Shown: piece after piece, positions 16,211-23,901 of the stretch | How the letters are laid out: each line of letters starts with the position of its first letter | Numbering within the stretch: position 1 is the stretch's first letter | DNA from: Abyssibius sp040880065 | GTDB taxonomy: Bacteria; Pseudomonadota; Alphaproteobacteria; Rhodobacterales; Rhodobacteraceae | Assembly (NCBI GenBank): GCA_040880065.1 | Contig: JBBDJE010000022.1 | Coordinates: 1-32,995, forward strand | Length of the DNA: 32,995 nt | Direction of reading: 5' to 3' | Notes under the pieces: generated by a model | The model's database searches: none | Told to the model about the DNA's origin: nothing | The model's input: only the letters and a program-made list of their open reading frames with translations | Made by a program: the position numbers and the translations under genes

Positions 16211-16855
16211 ATGCGCAAGGTTGGATTGGTTTTAGTTGCGCTGCTGGGCCTTTCGGGGCCGGTTTTGGCGCAAGATGACACGATTGTGATCGCGGCCTTC
16301 GGCGATTCGCTGACCGCAGGGTTAGGCCTGCCACTCGATGATGGCTTCGTGCCGCAGCTACAGCGCTGGCTTGATGCGCAGGGTGTCGACGTGATTGTTC
16401 AGAATGCAGGCGTGAGCGGCGATACCACGGCTGGCGGCCTCGCGCGGCTCGACTGGGCTTTGGGCGATGATGTGGATGCGGTGATTGTCGAGCTTGGTGC
16501 AAATGACATGCTGCGTGGGCTGGATGCGCATGCCGCACGCGCCAATCTGGACGAAATTCTGGCGCGGATATCGGCGCGCGGCCTGCCGGTTTTGGTCAGC
16601 GGCATGAAAGCCCCGCCCAATTTTGGCGCGCAGTATCAACTTGTTTTCAACAGCATGTATGGGGAACTGGCCGCAGAATATGGCGCGGATTTCCACCCGT
16701 TTTTCCTGCAAGGGCTGGGAAGCAATGTGTCGATCTACGCGCTTTCACAGCTTATGCAGCCCGACGGGCTACACCCGAATGCCGAAGGTGTGGCAAAAAT
16801 CGTGGACGATATTGGCCCCTATGTGCTGGCATTGATCGCGCGCGTAACCCCGTAG
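16211..16855 (+). CDS. tesA: Secreted GDSL esterase, TesA-like (arylesterase/lysophospholipase)
   Basis: This 214-residue SGNH hydrolase has a signal peptide (MRKVGLVLVALLGLSGPVLA), so it acts in the periplasm. Block I is FGDSLTAGLG with S33; block II has NAGVSGDTTAGG; block III is ELGANDMLRG with N98; block V is PDGLHPN with D185 and H188. All catalytic residues are intact. It is divergent from the YbbA/YbbP genes, as tesA is in E. coli, and only 52 bases separate the two starts. No strong SD is visible before the ATG. The stop codon lies inside a large inverted repeat. Confidence 0.92.
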   Translation: MRKVGLVLVALLGLSGPVLAQDDTIVIAAFGDSLTAGLGLPLDDGFVPQLQRWLDAQGVDVIVQNAGVSGDTTAGGLARLDWALGDDVDAVIVELGANDMLRGLDAHAARANLDEILARISARGLPVLVSGMKAPPNFGAQYQLVFNSMYGELAAEYGADFHPFFLQGLGSNVSIYALSQLMQPDGLHPNAEGVAKIVDDIGPYVLALIARVTP

Positions 16856-16920
16856 GGTGCGCATTCATTGCGCACCGCCTGAGGCCCAAAAAGGTGCGCA
16901 ATGAATGCGCACCCTACGGG
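16849..16920. repeat. 28-bp perfect inverted repeat (REP/REPIN-like, possible bidirectional terminator)
   Basis: The left arm 16849-16876 and right arm 16893-16920 are exact reverse complements over 28 bases, separated by a 16-base spacer. The core of each arm contains GTAGGGTGCGCATTCATTGC. The arm itself is a partial palindrome (GGTGCGCA...TGCGCACC). The left arm covers the last codon and stop of the esterase gene and the right arm ends 15 bases from the DUF1127 stop. This arm type resembles dispersed repetitive palindromes in proteobacterial genomes. The copy number in this genome cannot be seen here. Confidence 0.85.
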
Positions 16921-16934
16921 ATTGTGCCGAACGT

Positions 16935-17138
16935 TTAGCGCCAGAAGGGTTTATGGGCTTCGCGGCGGGCAGCACGCGCGCTGATGCCGATATCGGTAAG
17001 GGCGGCCGTATCCAGCCGGGCAAGGGCGCGGCGCGTGCGGGCGCGTTCTGCAAAAAAGACCATGGTGCCAATCAGCGGCAGGGTGGCGAGCGGCGCCAGA
17101 ATGGTTACGATTTCGTGCATACGGCTCGAGATTGCCAT
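16935..17138 (-). CDS. DUF1127 small protein
   Basis: This 67-residue protein starts at an ATG preceded by AAGGAT. It has a hydrophobic stretch (IVTILAPLATLPLIGTMVFFA) and ends with the DUF1127 signature RRALARLDTAALTDIGISARAARREAHKPFWR. Members are small Arg-rich proteins, some tied to RNA turnover or phosphate and carbon metabolism in alphaproteobacteria; the role here is not known. It is divergent from a LysR gene that may regulate it. Confidence 0.85.
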   Translation of the reverse strand: MAISSRMHEIVTILAPLATLPLIGTMVFFAERARTRRALARLDTAALTDIGISARAARREAHKPFWR

Positions 17139-17257
17139 GGGGATTATCCTTCATTTCCTAAAAGTGGCGGTTATTCATTCTTGATGCTTGTGATATGGCA
17201 ACGAATCATTCAGATTAAAAATGAATTATTGACCCAGATAACATCACGGAAATTGAT

Positions 17258-18130
17258 ATGTTGCGAAATCTCGACCTGACGGCTTTGCGCAGCTTTGCCA
17301 CCGTGGCCGATAGTGGTGGGGTAACACGCGCCGCCGGGCTGCTACATTTGACGCAATCGGCGGTTTCAATGCAGATCAAGCGGCTGGAGGAATCGCTCAA
17401 CCTCAGCCTGCTGATGCGTGACGGTCGCGGCGTGCGGCTAACGGGGGAGGGCGAAAAACTGCTCGGCCATGCACGCCGCATGCTGGCGATCAATGATGAA
17501 ATTCTCGCGCAACTCACCGGGGCGGCCTATGAGGGTGAGGTCATGTTCGGTGTGCCGCATGACATTGTATATCCCTACATTCCCGGAATTTTGCAGCGTT
17601 TCGCAACGGCATGGCCGCGGATCAAGATCAACCTTGAATCAAGCTATACCGCGCGGCTGAAAGAGTCGCTTGCGCGTGGCGAGCTGGATATCATTCTGAC
17701 CACAGAAGAGGGCCGCGACGAGGGTGGCGAACTGCTGTCGACAGTGCCGCTGGTTTGGGTGGGTGCGCCCGGCGGGCAGGCCTGGAAAGAACGCCCCCTT
17801 CGGCTGGCCTTTGAGCATCAGTGCCGCTTTCGCACTATCGCGCAAGATGCGCTGGATGCGGCGAATATCCCGTGGGATATGGCGGTAAATTCGGAAAATA
17901 CCCGCACGATCGAGGCGACTATCTCGGCTGATCTGGCGGTGCATGCCTGTTTGGCCGACTCCTATTCGCCCTATGTCGAGCTTGTGCCGCATGGCGGCGC
18001 GCTGCCGCAATTGCCGCAAACCAATATCAACATGTATATCGGCAAGGGTGCAGCACGCGCGCAGGCCGAGCGTTTGGCCGAAATGGTGCGCGCAGCCTAT
18101 TGCGGGGCAATGGCGCAGGCCGCCGAATAG
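17258..18130 (+). CDS. LysR-family transcriptional regulator
   Basis: This 290-residue regulator has an N-terminal winged HTH at about 5-64 (LTALRSFATVADSGGVTRAAGLLHLTQSAVSMQIKRLEESL...LLMRDGRGVRLTGEGEKLLGHARRML). A periplasmic-binding-like effector domain starts at about 93 (GEVMFGVPHDIVYPYIPGILQRF). The effector is unknown. The divergent partner gene is DUF1127, and the 119-base gap between them is AT-rich, with ATTCAT/ATGAAT-type patches that may hold the LysR boxes. GGA precedes the ATG. Confidence 0.93.
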   Translation: MLRNLDLTALRSFATVADSGGVTRAAGLLHLTQSAVSMQIKRLEESLNLSLLMRDGRGVRLTGEGEKLLGHARRMLAINDEILAQLTGAAYEGEVMFGVPHDIVYPYIPGILQRFATAWPRIKINLESSYTARLKESLARGELDIILTTEEGRDEGGELLSTVPLVWVGAPGGQAWKERPLRLAFEHQCRFRTIAQDALDAANIPWDMAVNSENTRTIEATISADLAVHACLADSYSPYVELVPHGGALPQLPQTNINMYIGKGAARAQAERLAEMVRAAYCGAMAQAAE

Positions 18131-18143
18131 GCATGAGCATGCT

Positions 18144-18170
18144 GCACAAAAATGGGCACCGGTTTTGTGC
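18144..18170. terminator. Hairpin between convergent genes
   Basis: GCACAAAA (18144-18151) pairs with TTTTGTGC (18163-18170) around an 11-base loop. It lies just after the LysR stop and before the stop of the convergent oxidoreductase. The U/A-rich stem could act on both strands, but no extended T-run follows. Confidence 0.45.
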
Positions 18171-18197
18171 TTCTCGAACATGCGTTATCAATGCGTA

Positions 18198-19151
18198 TTA
18201 TGGGCGCAACACAATCCGTGCGGGCGCTTGGCGGTTGCGCAGCAAATCGAGCGCGGCTTCAGCCTCGGTCAGCGGCATTGAAACGGGCTTGGGCGGCGCA
18301 AGTTTGCCCTGTGCATACAGCGCCATAAGCTGCTGCAAACAATCGGCCAGCGCGGCGGGTGCAAAATTTGGGTAATTGCCCCAGTTCGCGCCGATGATCT
18401 CCAGGTTCTTGACCAGAATATGGTTCAGCTTCACTTCGGGAATTGTGCCCGAGGCAAAGCCAAAGGGAATGAGCCGCCCTTCGGGTTTGGTGGCGCGCAG
18501 CGCGTGGGTGAAATTTTCACCGCCTGCCGGATCGAACACGACATCGGCACCGCCAAGCGCAAGAATGGCCTCGCGCAGGCCCTCGGCATCGCTGTTTATC
18601 ACATGGTCGGCGCGGGTAATGCGCGCCAGCCGTTCGGCCCCGCGCGAAACGGCAATGACGCGCGCACCAAGCGCGCGGCCAATATCGACCGCGGCCAGAC
18701 CCGCCCCGCCACTTGCCCCTAAAACCACCAGCGTTTCGCCAGCCGCCAGCCGCGCACGCCGCGCCAGCGCCAGATGAACCGAGCCATAGGCGATCAGGAA
18801 GCTCGCGGCGATATCATCGGGCATGTCATTTGGCAGGGCTATGCAATGCGCGGCCGGCAGGGTAATGTGGCTGGCAAAGGCACCATGCCCGCAAAACCCG
18901 GCCACGCGGCTGCCAACAGGCATATCACCACCCGCAACAATGCCTGCAAACTCCATGCCCGGTGCAAAGGGCAGGGGGGGAATGCGCTGGTAGGTGCCGG
19001 TGATCAGCAATGTATCTGCAAAGTTCACACCGGCAGCGGTGATCTTGACCAGAACCTCGCCGGGTTTGGGCAGAGCAAGCGGCGCTTCAACCCCTTCAAG
19101 CCGGGTGTTGAAGGCGCCAAGTTGCATTGAAAACTGAGTCTTAGGCTGCAT
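18198..19151 (-). CDS. Zinc-independent alcohol dehydrogenase / NADPH:quinone oxidoreductase-like protein
   Basis: This is a medium-chain dehydrogenase of about 317 residues. The GroES-like half contains PKPGEVLVKITAAGVNFADTLLITG and LPFAPGMEFAGIV. The Rossmann half contains LVVLGASGGAGLAAVDIGRALGARVIAVSRG and VVFDPAGGENF. No structural or catalytic zinc cysteines are seen, so it is the QOR-like NADPH-dependent branch. The start is uncertain: 19151 and 19127 are both ATG without a good SD, and upstream extensions look non-coding. The physiological substrate is unknown. Confidence 0.88.
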   Translation of the reverse strand: MQPKTQFSMQLGAFNTRLEGVEAPLALPKPGEVLVKITAAGVNFADTLLITGTYQRIPPLPFAPGMEFAGIVAGGDMPVGSRVAGFCGHGAFASHITLPAAHCIALPNDMPDDIAASFLIAYGSVHLALARRARLAAGETLVVLGASGGAGLAAVDIGRALGARVIAVSRGAERLARITRADHVINSDAEGLREAILALGGADVVFDPAGGENFTHALRATKPEGRLIPFGFASGTIPEVKLNHILVKNLEIIGANWGNYPNFAPAALADCLQQLMALYAQGKLAPPKPVSMPLTEAEAALDLLRNRQAPARIVLRP

Positions 19152-19273
19152 GGGCCACAGGTTAGCGGCAAATGGAGCGAGGGCAAGCAGCACTTGCATT
19201 TCGGTGCTTGGGCCTTTATGCGCAGCCGCAAAGGGGCTGGCGCCCCGCTGCCATCCCATTTTAAGGAACCCCA

Positions 19274-21091
19274 ATGGAACTGCGCAATATTGCGATTATC
19301 GCCCATGTTGACCACGGCAAAACCACGCTGGTTGACGAGATGCTCAAACAATCCGGCGTTTATCGCGAGGGGCAGGCCTCGGTCGAGCGCGCCATGGACA
19401 GCAACGACATCGAGCGCGAGCGCGGCATCACCATTCTGGCCAAATGCACATCCGTTGAATGGGAAGGCGCGCGCATCAACATCGTCGATACCCCCGGCCA
19501 CGCCGATTTCGGCGGCGAGGTGGAGCGTATTTTGAGCATGGTTGACGGTGTTGTGTTGCTGGTAGACGCCGCCGAAGGCCCGATGCCGCAAACCAAATTT
19601 GTTACCGCCAAGGCGCTTGCGCTTGGTCTGCGCCCGATTGTGGTGCTGAACAAGGTTGATAAATCCGATGCCGAGCCCGACCGCGCGCTGAACGAATGCT
19701 TCGATCTCTTTGCCAATCTGGGTGCCGATGACAACCAGCTTGATTTTCCACATCTTTACGCGTCGGGCCGTTCGGGCTGGGCTGATACCGAGCTTGACGG
19801 GGCGCGCGAGAACCTGCACGATTTGTTCGCACTGATCATGAAACACGTGCCCGCGCCATCCGTGCAAACCGATACCGAAAGCCCGTTCCGCATGCTGGCC
19901 ACCACACTTGGCCGCGACAACTTTCTGGGCCGCTACCTGACGGGCCGTGTTGAAGCCGGACGCTTGAAGCCCGGCCAGATGATCAAATCCATCGGTCGTG
20001 ATGGCAAGCTGATCGAGAATTTTCGCGCCACAAAAATTCTGGCCTTTCGCGGGCTTGGCCAAACCCCGGTGGACGAGGCCGTGGCCGGTGACATCGTGGC
20101 CATTGCCGGCATGACCAAGGCGACCGTGGCCGACACATTATGCGACCCTTCGGTCAATGAACCCATTCAAAGCAAGCCGATTGATCCGCCGACCATTTCG
20201 GTAAATTTCGGCATCAACGACAGCCCGCTGGCTGGCCGTGACGGTGACAAGGTGCAAAGCCGCGTGATTCGCGACCGTTTGATGCGCGAATCCGAGGGCA
20301 ATGTCGCCATCAAGATCGAAGACACGCCGGGTGGTGAAAGCTTCATCGTTTCTGGGCGCGGCGAGTTGCAGATGGGTGTGCTGATTGAAAACATGCGCCG
20401 CGAGGGGTTCGAGCTTTCAATCTCGCGCCCACAGGTGTTGTTTCGCGACATTGACGGTGAGCGCCACGAGCCGGTGGAAGAAGTCACCATTGATGTGGAT
20501 GACGAATATACCGGCGCGGTGATCGAAAAGCTGACACAACGCAAGGGCGATCTGGCCGAGATGAAACCCGGCGGTGTTGGCAAAACCCGCATTATCGCCC
20601 ATGTGCCCAGCCGCGGGCTGATCGGCTATCATGGCGAGTTTCTGACCGACACGCGCGGCACCGGTGTGCTGAACCGCGTGTTTCATGAATGGGCACCCTA
20701 CAAGGGCCAGATTCAGGGTCGCCGTCAGGGTGTGCTGATCTCCATGGAAGATGGTATAACCGTGGCCTATGCGCTGTGGAACCTGCAAGACCGTGGCCGT
20801 TTTTTCATCGGCGTGCAGGAACAGGTCTATCAGGGCATGATCATCGGCGAGCACAACCGCCCCAACGACCTTGAGGTGAACCCGCTCAAGGGCAAGAAGC
20901 TTACCAATATGCGCGCATCCGGCAAGGATGAGGCGGTTGTGCTGACCACGCCCAGCCGGTTCAGCCTTGAAGAGGCGATTGCCTATATCGACAATGACGA
21001 GCTTGTCGAGGTAACACCCCGCCATGTGCGCCTGCGTAAACGCTTTCTGAATACGCACGAGCGCAAGCGGAACGCGAAAACCGCAGACTAG
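19274..21091 (+). CDS. typA: Ribosome-binding GTPase TypA/BipA
   Basis: This 605-residue translational GTPase has G1 HVDHGKTT (11-18), G2 in ERERGIT (about 47-53), G3 DTPGH (72-76) and G4 NKVD (126-129). EF-G-like domains follow, then the TypA-specific C-terminal domain (LIGYHGEFLTDTRGTGVLNRVFHEWAPYKG and GKKLTNMRASGKDEAVVLTTP). It acts in 50S assembly and stress or cold growth in studied bacteria. TAAGGAA precedes the ATG by about 6 bases. Its 3' end is followed by a strong bidirectional hairpin. Confidence 0.97.
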   Translation: MELRNIAIIAHVDHGKTTLVDEMLKQSGVYREGQASVERAMDSNDIERERGITILAKCTSVEWEGARINIVDTPGHADFGGEVERILSMVDGVVLLVDAAEGPMPQTKFVTAKALALGLRPIVVLNKVDKSDAEPDRALNECFDLFANLGADDNQLDFPHLYASGRSGWADTELDGARENLHDLFALIMKHVPAPSVQTDTESPFRMLATTLGRDNFLGRYLTGRVEAGRLKPGQMIKSIGRDGKLIENFRATKILAFRGLGQTPVDEAVAGDIVAIAGMTKATVADTLCDPSVNEPIQSKPIDPPTISVNFGINDSPLAGRDGDKVQSRVIRDRLMRESEGNVAIKIEDTPGGESFIVSGRGELQMGVLIENMRREGFELSISRPQVLFRDIDGERHEPVEEVTIDVDDEYTGAVIEKLTQRKGDLAEMKPGGVGKTRIIAHVPSRGLIGYHGEFLTDTRGTGVLNRVFHEWAPYKGQIQGRRQGVLISMEDGITVAYALWNLQDRGRFFIGVQEQVYQGMIIGEHNRPNDLEVNPLKGKKLTNMRASGKDEAVVLTTPSRFSLEEAIAYIDNDELVEVTPRHVRLRKRFLNTHERKRNAKTAD

Positions 21092-21129
21092 CTTCGCGTT
21101 TCGCAGCGACGTTTTGCAAAATGCCAAGG

Positions 21130-21158
21130 AAAAACGCGCTCAACCAGAGCGCGTTTTT
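21130..21158. terminator. Intrinsic terminator after typA
   Basis: AAAAACGCGCTC (21130-21141) pairs perfectly with GAGCGCGTTTTT (21147-21158), giving a 12-bp stem and 5-base loop with a T5 tail in the plus direction. Confidence 0.9.
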
Positions 21159-21241
21159 GCGTTTTGCAAATAGCAAAGCTGTAGAAACCGCGAATTCCCA
21201 TACATCTTTAGGTTTTGTGCCGTTTTAGGCGAATTTCGCGC

Positions 21242-21258
21242 TTGGCACGATTCCTGCA
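21242..21258 (+). promoter_or_regulatory. Sigma-54-like promoter
   Basis: TTGGCACGATTCCTGCA matches the -24/-12 sigma-54 pattern (YTGGCACG-N4-TTGCW) at all but one base, and the GG and GC pairs are exactly 10 bases apart. It lies 39 bases upstream of the XRE regulator ATG. A sigma-70 reading (TATATT at 21261) has no good -35. A sigma-54 enhancer-binding site has not been identified. Confidence 0.5.
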
Positions 21259-21296
21259 AGTATATTCGCAATAGAGATTTATTTTGGGAGAGTAAA

Positions 21297-21671
21297 ATGA
21301 AGCATATGGTTGATGTCCATGTAGGTAAGCGCGTTCGCCATCGGCGTTGGATGGTGGGCATGACCCAGCAGCAGCTTGGCGAGGCTGTCGGCATCAAGTT
21401 CCAGCAGATCCAGAAGTATGAAACCGGCATGAACCGCGTTTCTGCGTCGCGGCTTTGGGATATTGCCGCTGCATTGGGCGTTCCGGTGTCGTTCTTCTTT
21501 GAGGGTCTGGCAGCCGATCAGGCCGATGGTGCCGAACCCGGTGCCGAAGCACGGGGCGATTTGCTTGCCGACAAGGAAGCGTTGGAACTTGTGCGCTCTT
21601 ACTATTCCATTCCGGAAGCACAGCGCCGCCGCTTGTTCGACCTGGCGCGCGTGCTTAGCGACGCAGCATAG
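21297..21671 (+). CDS. XRE-family HTH transcriptional regulator
   Basis: This 124-residue regulator has an HTH_3 domain at about 9-65 (VGKRVRHRRWMVGMTQQQLGEAVGIKFQQIQKYETGMNRVSASRLWDIAAALGVPVSFFFEGL). A C-terminal part contains ALELVRSYYSIPEAQRRRLFDLARVLSDAA. This short form is common across alphaproteobacteria. GGGAGAG precedes the ATG. The gene is flanked by a sigma-54-like promoter and a strong terminator, so it is likely a single-gene unit. Its targets are unknown. Confidence 0.92.
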   Translation: MKHMVDVHVGKRVRHRRWMVGMTQQQLGEAVGIKFQQIQKYETGMNRVSASRLWDIAAALGVPVSFFFEGLAADQADGAEPGAEARGDLLADKEALELVRSYYSIPEAQRRRLFDLARVLSDAA

Positions 21672-21714
21672 TCTAGCGCGTATTCAGCGCGCTTGACCCG
21701 CGCCGGATTGTATG

Positions 21715-21747
21715 AAATTCCCGGCCTATCAGGGCCGGGAATTTTTT
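21715..21747 (+). terminator. Terminator hairpin abutting the hisN start codon
   Basis: AAATTCCCGGCC (21715-21726) pairs perfectly with GGCCGGGAATTT (21733-21744), and the T-run 21742-21747 ends at the base before the hisN ATG (21748). It terminates the XRE transcript, and hisN would therefore need its own promoter or read-through. Confidence 0.85.
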
Positions 21748-22545
21748 ATGCTGACTGACCAGGTTAAACGCAAAATTGTTGATACTGCCCATGCGCTGGC
21801 CGATGTGGCGCGCATAGAAACGCTCAAACATTTTCGCGGCGGGGCGCTGGGCGTGGAGAACAAGGTTGCGGGCGGGTTTGACCCTGTGACCGTTGCCGAC
21901 CGCGCCGCCGAAACTGCCATGCGCGCGGTTCTGGCCAAGCGGCGCCCTGATGACGCGATTATGGGCGAGGAATTTGGCGCTACCCCCGGCACGACTGGCC
22001 TTACATGGGTGCTGGACCCGATTGACGGCACACGCGGCTACCTGTCTGGCACGCCGACTTGGGGTGTGCTGATTGCCGTGCAGGCCGAAGCGGGCCCGAT
22101 TTTTGGCATCATAGACCAGCCTTTCACGGGCGAGCGGTTTATCGGCGGGTTTGGCATCGGGGCATGGGAGCGCAGCGCGGAACATCGCGCGCTCAAGGTT
22201 CGCACTTGCACAGGGCTTTCGCAGGCCATTGTATTTTCGACTTTTCCGGAAGTGGGCACGGCTGATGAGGGTGCCGCCTTCAAGGCCGTTGCCAGCCAGG
22301 CGCAACTGGTGCGCTTTGGCACCGATTGCTATGCCTACGGGTTGCTGGCCTTGGGGCAGATTGATCTGGTGGTCGAGGCTGGTTTGCAAAACTACGATAT
22401 TCAGGCACCTATGGCGGTGATTGAAGCAGCGGGCGGCATTGTTACCAACTGGCAAGGCGGGCCGTGCTGGAACGGTGGCCGCGTGCTGGCAGCAGGCGAC
22501 CCCGCAACACACCGCGCAGCTTTGGAAATTCTTAAAACCTGCTAA
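21748..22545 (+). CDS. hisN: Inositol-monophosphatase-family phosphatase, HisN-like (histidinol phosphatase)
   Basis: This 265-residue protein has the metal-site motifs GEEFG (E74/E75) and WVLDPIDGTRGYLSG (D90, D93), plus the C-terminal motif NYDIQAPMAVIEAAGG. The TRGYLSGTPTWGVLIAV variant is characteristic of HisN, which dephosphorylates L-histidinol phosphate in actinobacteria and alphaproteobacteria. The start at 21748 was chosen because an earlier in-frame ATG (21712) would encode a hairpin-derived peptide. No other his genes are here. The 3' end overlaps the convergent hydrolase by 4 bases. Confidence 0.85.
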   Translation: MLTDQVKRKIVDTAHALADVARIETLKHFRGGALGVENKVAGGFDPVTVADRAAETAMRAVLAKRRPDDAIMGEEFGATPGTTGLTWVLDPIDGTRGYLSGTPTWGVLIAVQAEAGPIFGIIDQPFTGERFIGGFGIGAWERSAEHRALKVRTCTGLSQAIVFSTFPEVGTADEGAAFKAVASQAQLVRFGTDCYAYGLLALGQIDLVVEAGLQNYDIQAPMAVIEAAGGIVTNWQGGPCWNGGRVLAAGDPATHRAALEILKTC

Positions 22546-23477
22546 ACGCCCTGTGCCTTCAGGAACGCATCAATCGCATCCCAGGCCTTTTGTTGCAACG
22601 CGGGCTGCTCCATCCATATTTCGTGGCGCGCATCGGGAATTTCCAGCAATGTGCCGTTGGTAAACCGCGCCATGTGTTGGCGGACAGCAGCGGCGTCGAC
22701 CACGTTTTCATCACCCCCCAGCAGCGTCAGCAGCGGCGTATCCGGCATGTCGGCGGACTCAAAGCGCACAAATTCCTCGCTTGCGGCGTCTATCCAGCGC
22801 AAGGAAGGCCCGCCAAGGCCAAGTTCGGGGCGGGCCAGGGCATGGCTTTGCATCCATGCCCAATACGCGGCATCGCCAGTGAGCAGGTTGCCTTCAAACG
22901 GGTCGGACAGAACATAGGTTTCTGCCTTTGTGCCGGGCATGCGCATAGCGCCCTTGCCAAGCTTGCTGCCAGCCCGCGCAATCGCCTCGCCAATCGGTTT
23001 GACATAGCGGTTGACGGCGATGCCCCACATCGGGCCGGAAAACACCGCTGCATCGGGGGCAAAGCCATCAAGCAATGCACGCAAACCAATACAGCCGCCC
23101 ATGGAATGTGCAAATAACAACCGCGGGCCGGGCAAAGCGGCGACAGCCGGATCCGCCAGCAAGGTCTGGAAATCATCCTGATATTCGGCAAAATCTTCGA
23201 CATGGCCGATATCGCGCCGCCCATCGAGATGGTCGGACAATCCCTGTCCGCGCCAATCAATGCACACGGTTGCAAAGCCGCGTGCGGCAAGTTCACGCGC
23301 AACGCGGCCATATTTTTCAATGTATTCCGTGCGCCCCGGCAGCAAAATCACATGGCCGCGTTCCGCCTTGCCCCAGATCGCACGGCGCAGGCATGTGCCA
23401 TCGCTGGCGGTTAGCCATGCCGCCTCAACGGGCAGGGTGTTATCTGCCAGATCGGCGAAATAGGGCGCGGGTTCCAT
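22542..23477 (-). CDS. Alpha/beta hydrolase, lysophospholipase-like (PldB family)
   Basis: This 311-residue Hydrolase_4-type enzyme has an oxyanion-side motif VILLPGRTEYIEKYG and VCIDWRGQGLSDH. The nucleophile elbow is AHSMGG with S125, LLGGDENVVD carries the acid, and PDARHEIWME holds the catalytic His. The PGRTEYIEKY...DWRGQGLS combination is typical of monoacylglycerol/lysophospholipase-like proteins. Its ATG abuts the TAA of the SCP2 gene, so the pair is coupled. The lipid substrate is inferred. Confidence 0.9.
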   Translation of the reverse strand: MEPAPYFADLADNTLPVEAAWLTASDGTCLRRAIWGKAERGHVILLPGRTEYIEKYGRVARELAARGFATVCIDWRGQGLSDHLDGRRDIGHVEDFAEYQDDFQTLLADPAVAALPGPRLLFAHSMGGCIGLRALLDGFAPDAAVFSGPMWGIAVNRYVKPIGEAIARAGSKLGKGAMRMPGTKAETYVLSDPFEGNLLTGDAAYWAWMQSHALARPELGLGGPSLRWIDAASEEFVRFESADMPDTPLLTLLGGDENVVDAAAVRQHMARFTNGTLLEIPDARHEIWMEQPALQQKAWDAIDAFLKAQGV

Positions 23478-23768
23478 TTAGCCGAAGACGGAGCCAAGGC
23501 GCATGGCAGTGCCCATGTCGCCATCCACGCTCAGCTTGCCACTCATGAAAGCGCCAGCCGGGTTTAGGTCACCCTCAAGCAGGGCGCGAAAGGTTTCGGC
23601 GCTGGCGGAAATGGTGCAATCGGCTTCAGCATCGCTGGCCGATGCACCGGTTTCATCGACGCGCACAGCGCCTTCGCCTTCAATCTCGAACTTTACCGAA
23701 CCCTCAAAACCGCCATCGGCAAGTTTGGCGTTCAACGCGGTCACGGCTTCATTGATCACTTCGCTCAT
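23478..23768 (-). CDS. SCP2 sterol-transfer family protein
   Basis: This 96-residue protein reads MSEVINEAVTALNAKLADGG... and contains SVKFEIEGEGAVRVD, then CTISASAETFRALLEGDLNPAGAFMSGKLSVDGDMGTAMRLGSVFG. This is the SCP2 domain pattern for a lipid-binding cavity. The ATG at 23768 was chosen because GGAG is 7 bases upstream. It leads a two-gene unit with the hydrolase, consistent with a role in lipid turnover. Confidence 0.9.
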   Translation of the reverse strand: MSEVINEAVTALNAKLADGGFEGSVKFEIEGEGAVRVDETGASASDAEADCTISASAETFRALLEGDLNPAGAFMSGKLSVDGDMGTAMRLGSVFG

Positions 23769-23851
23769 ATTCAACTCCATATCTGTTGGAGGCAATGTAG
23801 CAAGTTTGCATGGCCGTTAAAGCGCCAAGATTGCCCGACGTGGCGTAAGGC

Positions 23852-23880
23852 ACAAAAAAGGGGGCCGGTTGCCCCCCTTT
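23852..23880 (-). terminator. Terminator of the beta-barrel protein gene
   Basis: On the minus strand AAAGGGGG pairs with CCCCCTTT (23857-23880, 8-base loop), followed by a T6 run ending at 23854. It lies about 21 bases past the stop codon. Confidence 0.85.
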
Positions 23881-23901
23881 CGACGTTCTTCGCTACGTGG
23901 T

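Noticed and set aside
16849..16920. The inverted repeat as part of a CRISPR array
   Set aside because: There are only two copies in inverted, not direct, orientation, with a single 16-base spacer and no cas genes.
19025..20062. Minus-strand open frame of 345 codons across the oxidoreductase start and typA
   Set aside because: It runs antisense through the GTPase motifs of typA and shares no recognisable domain.
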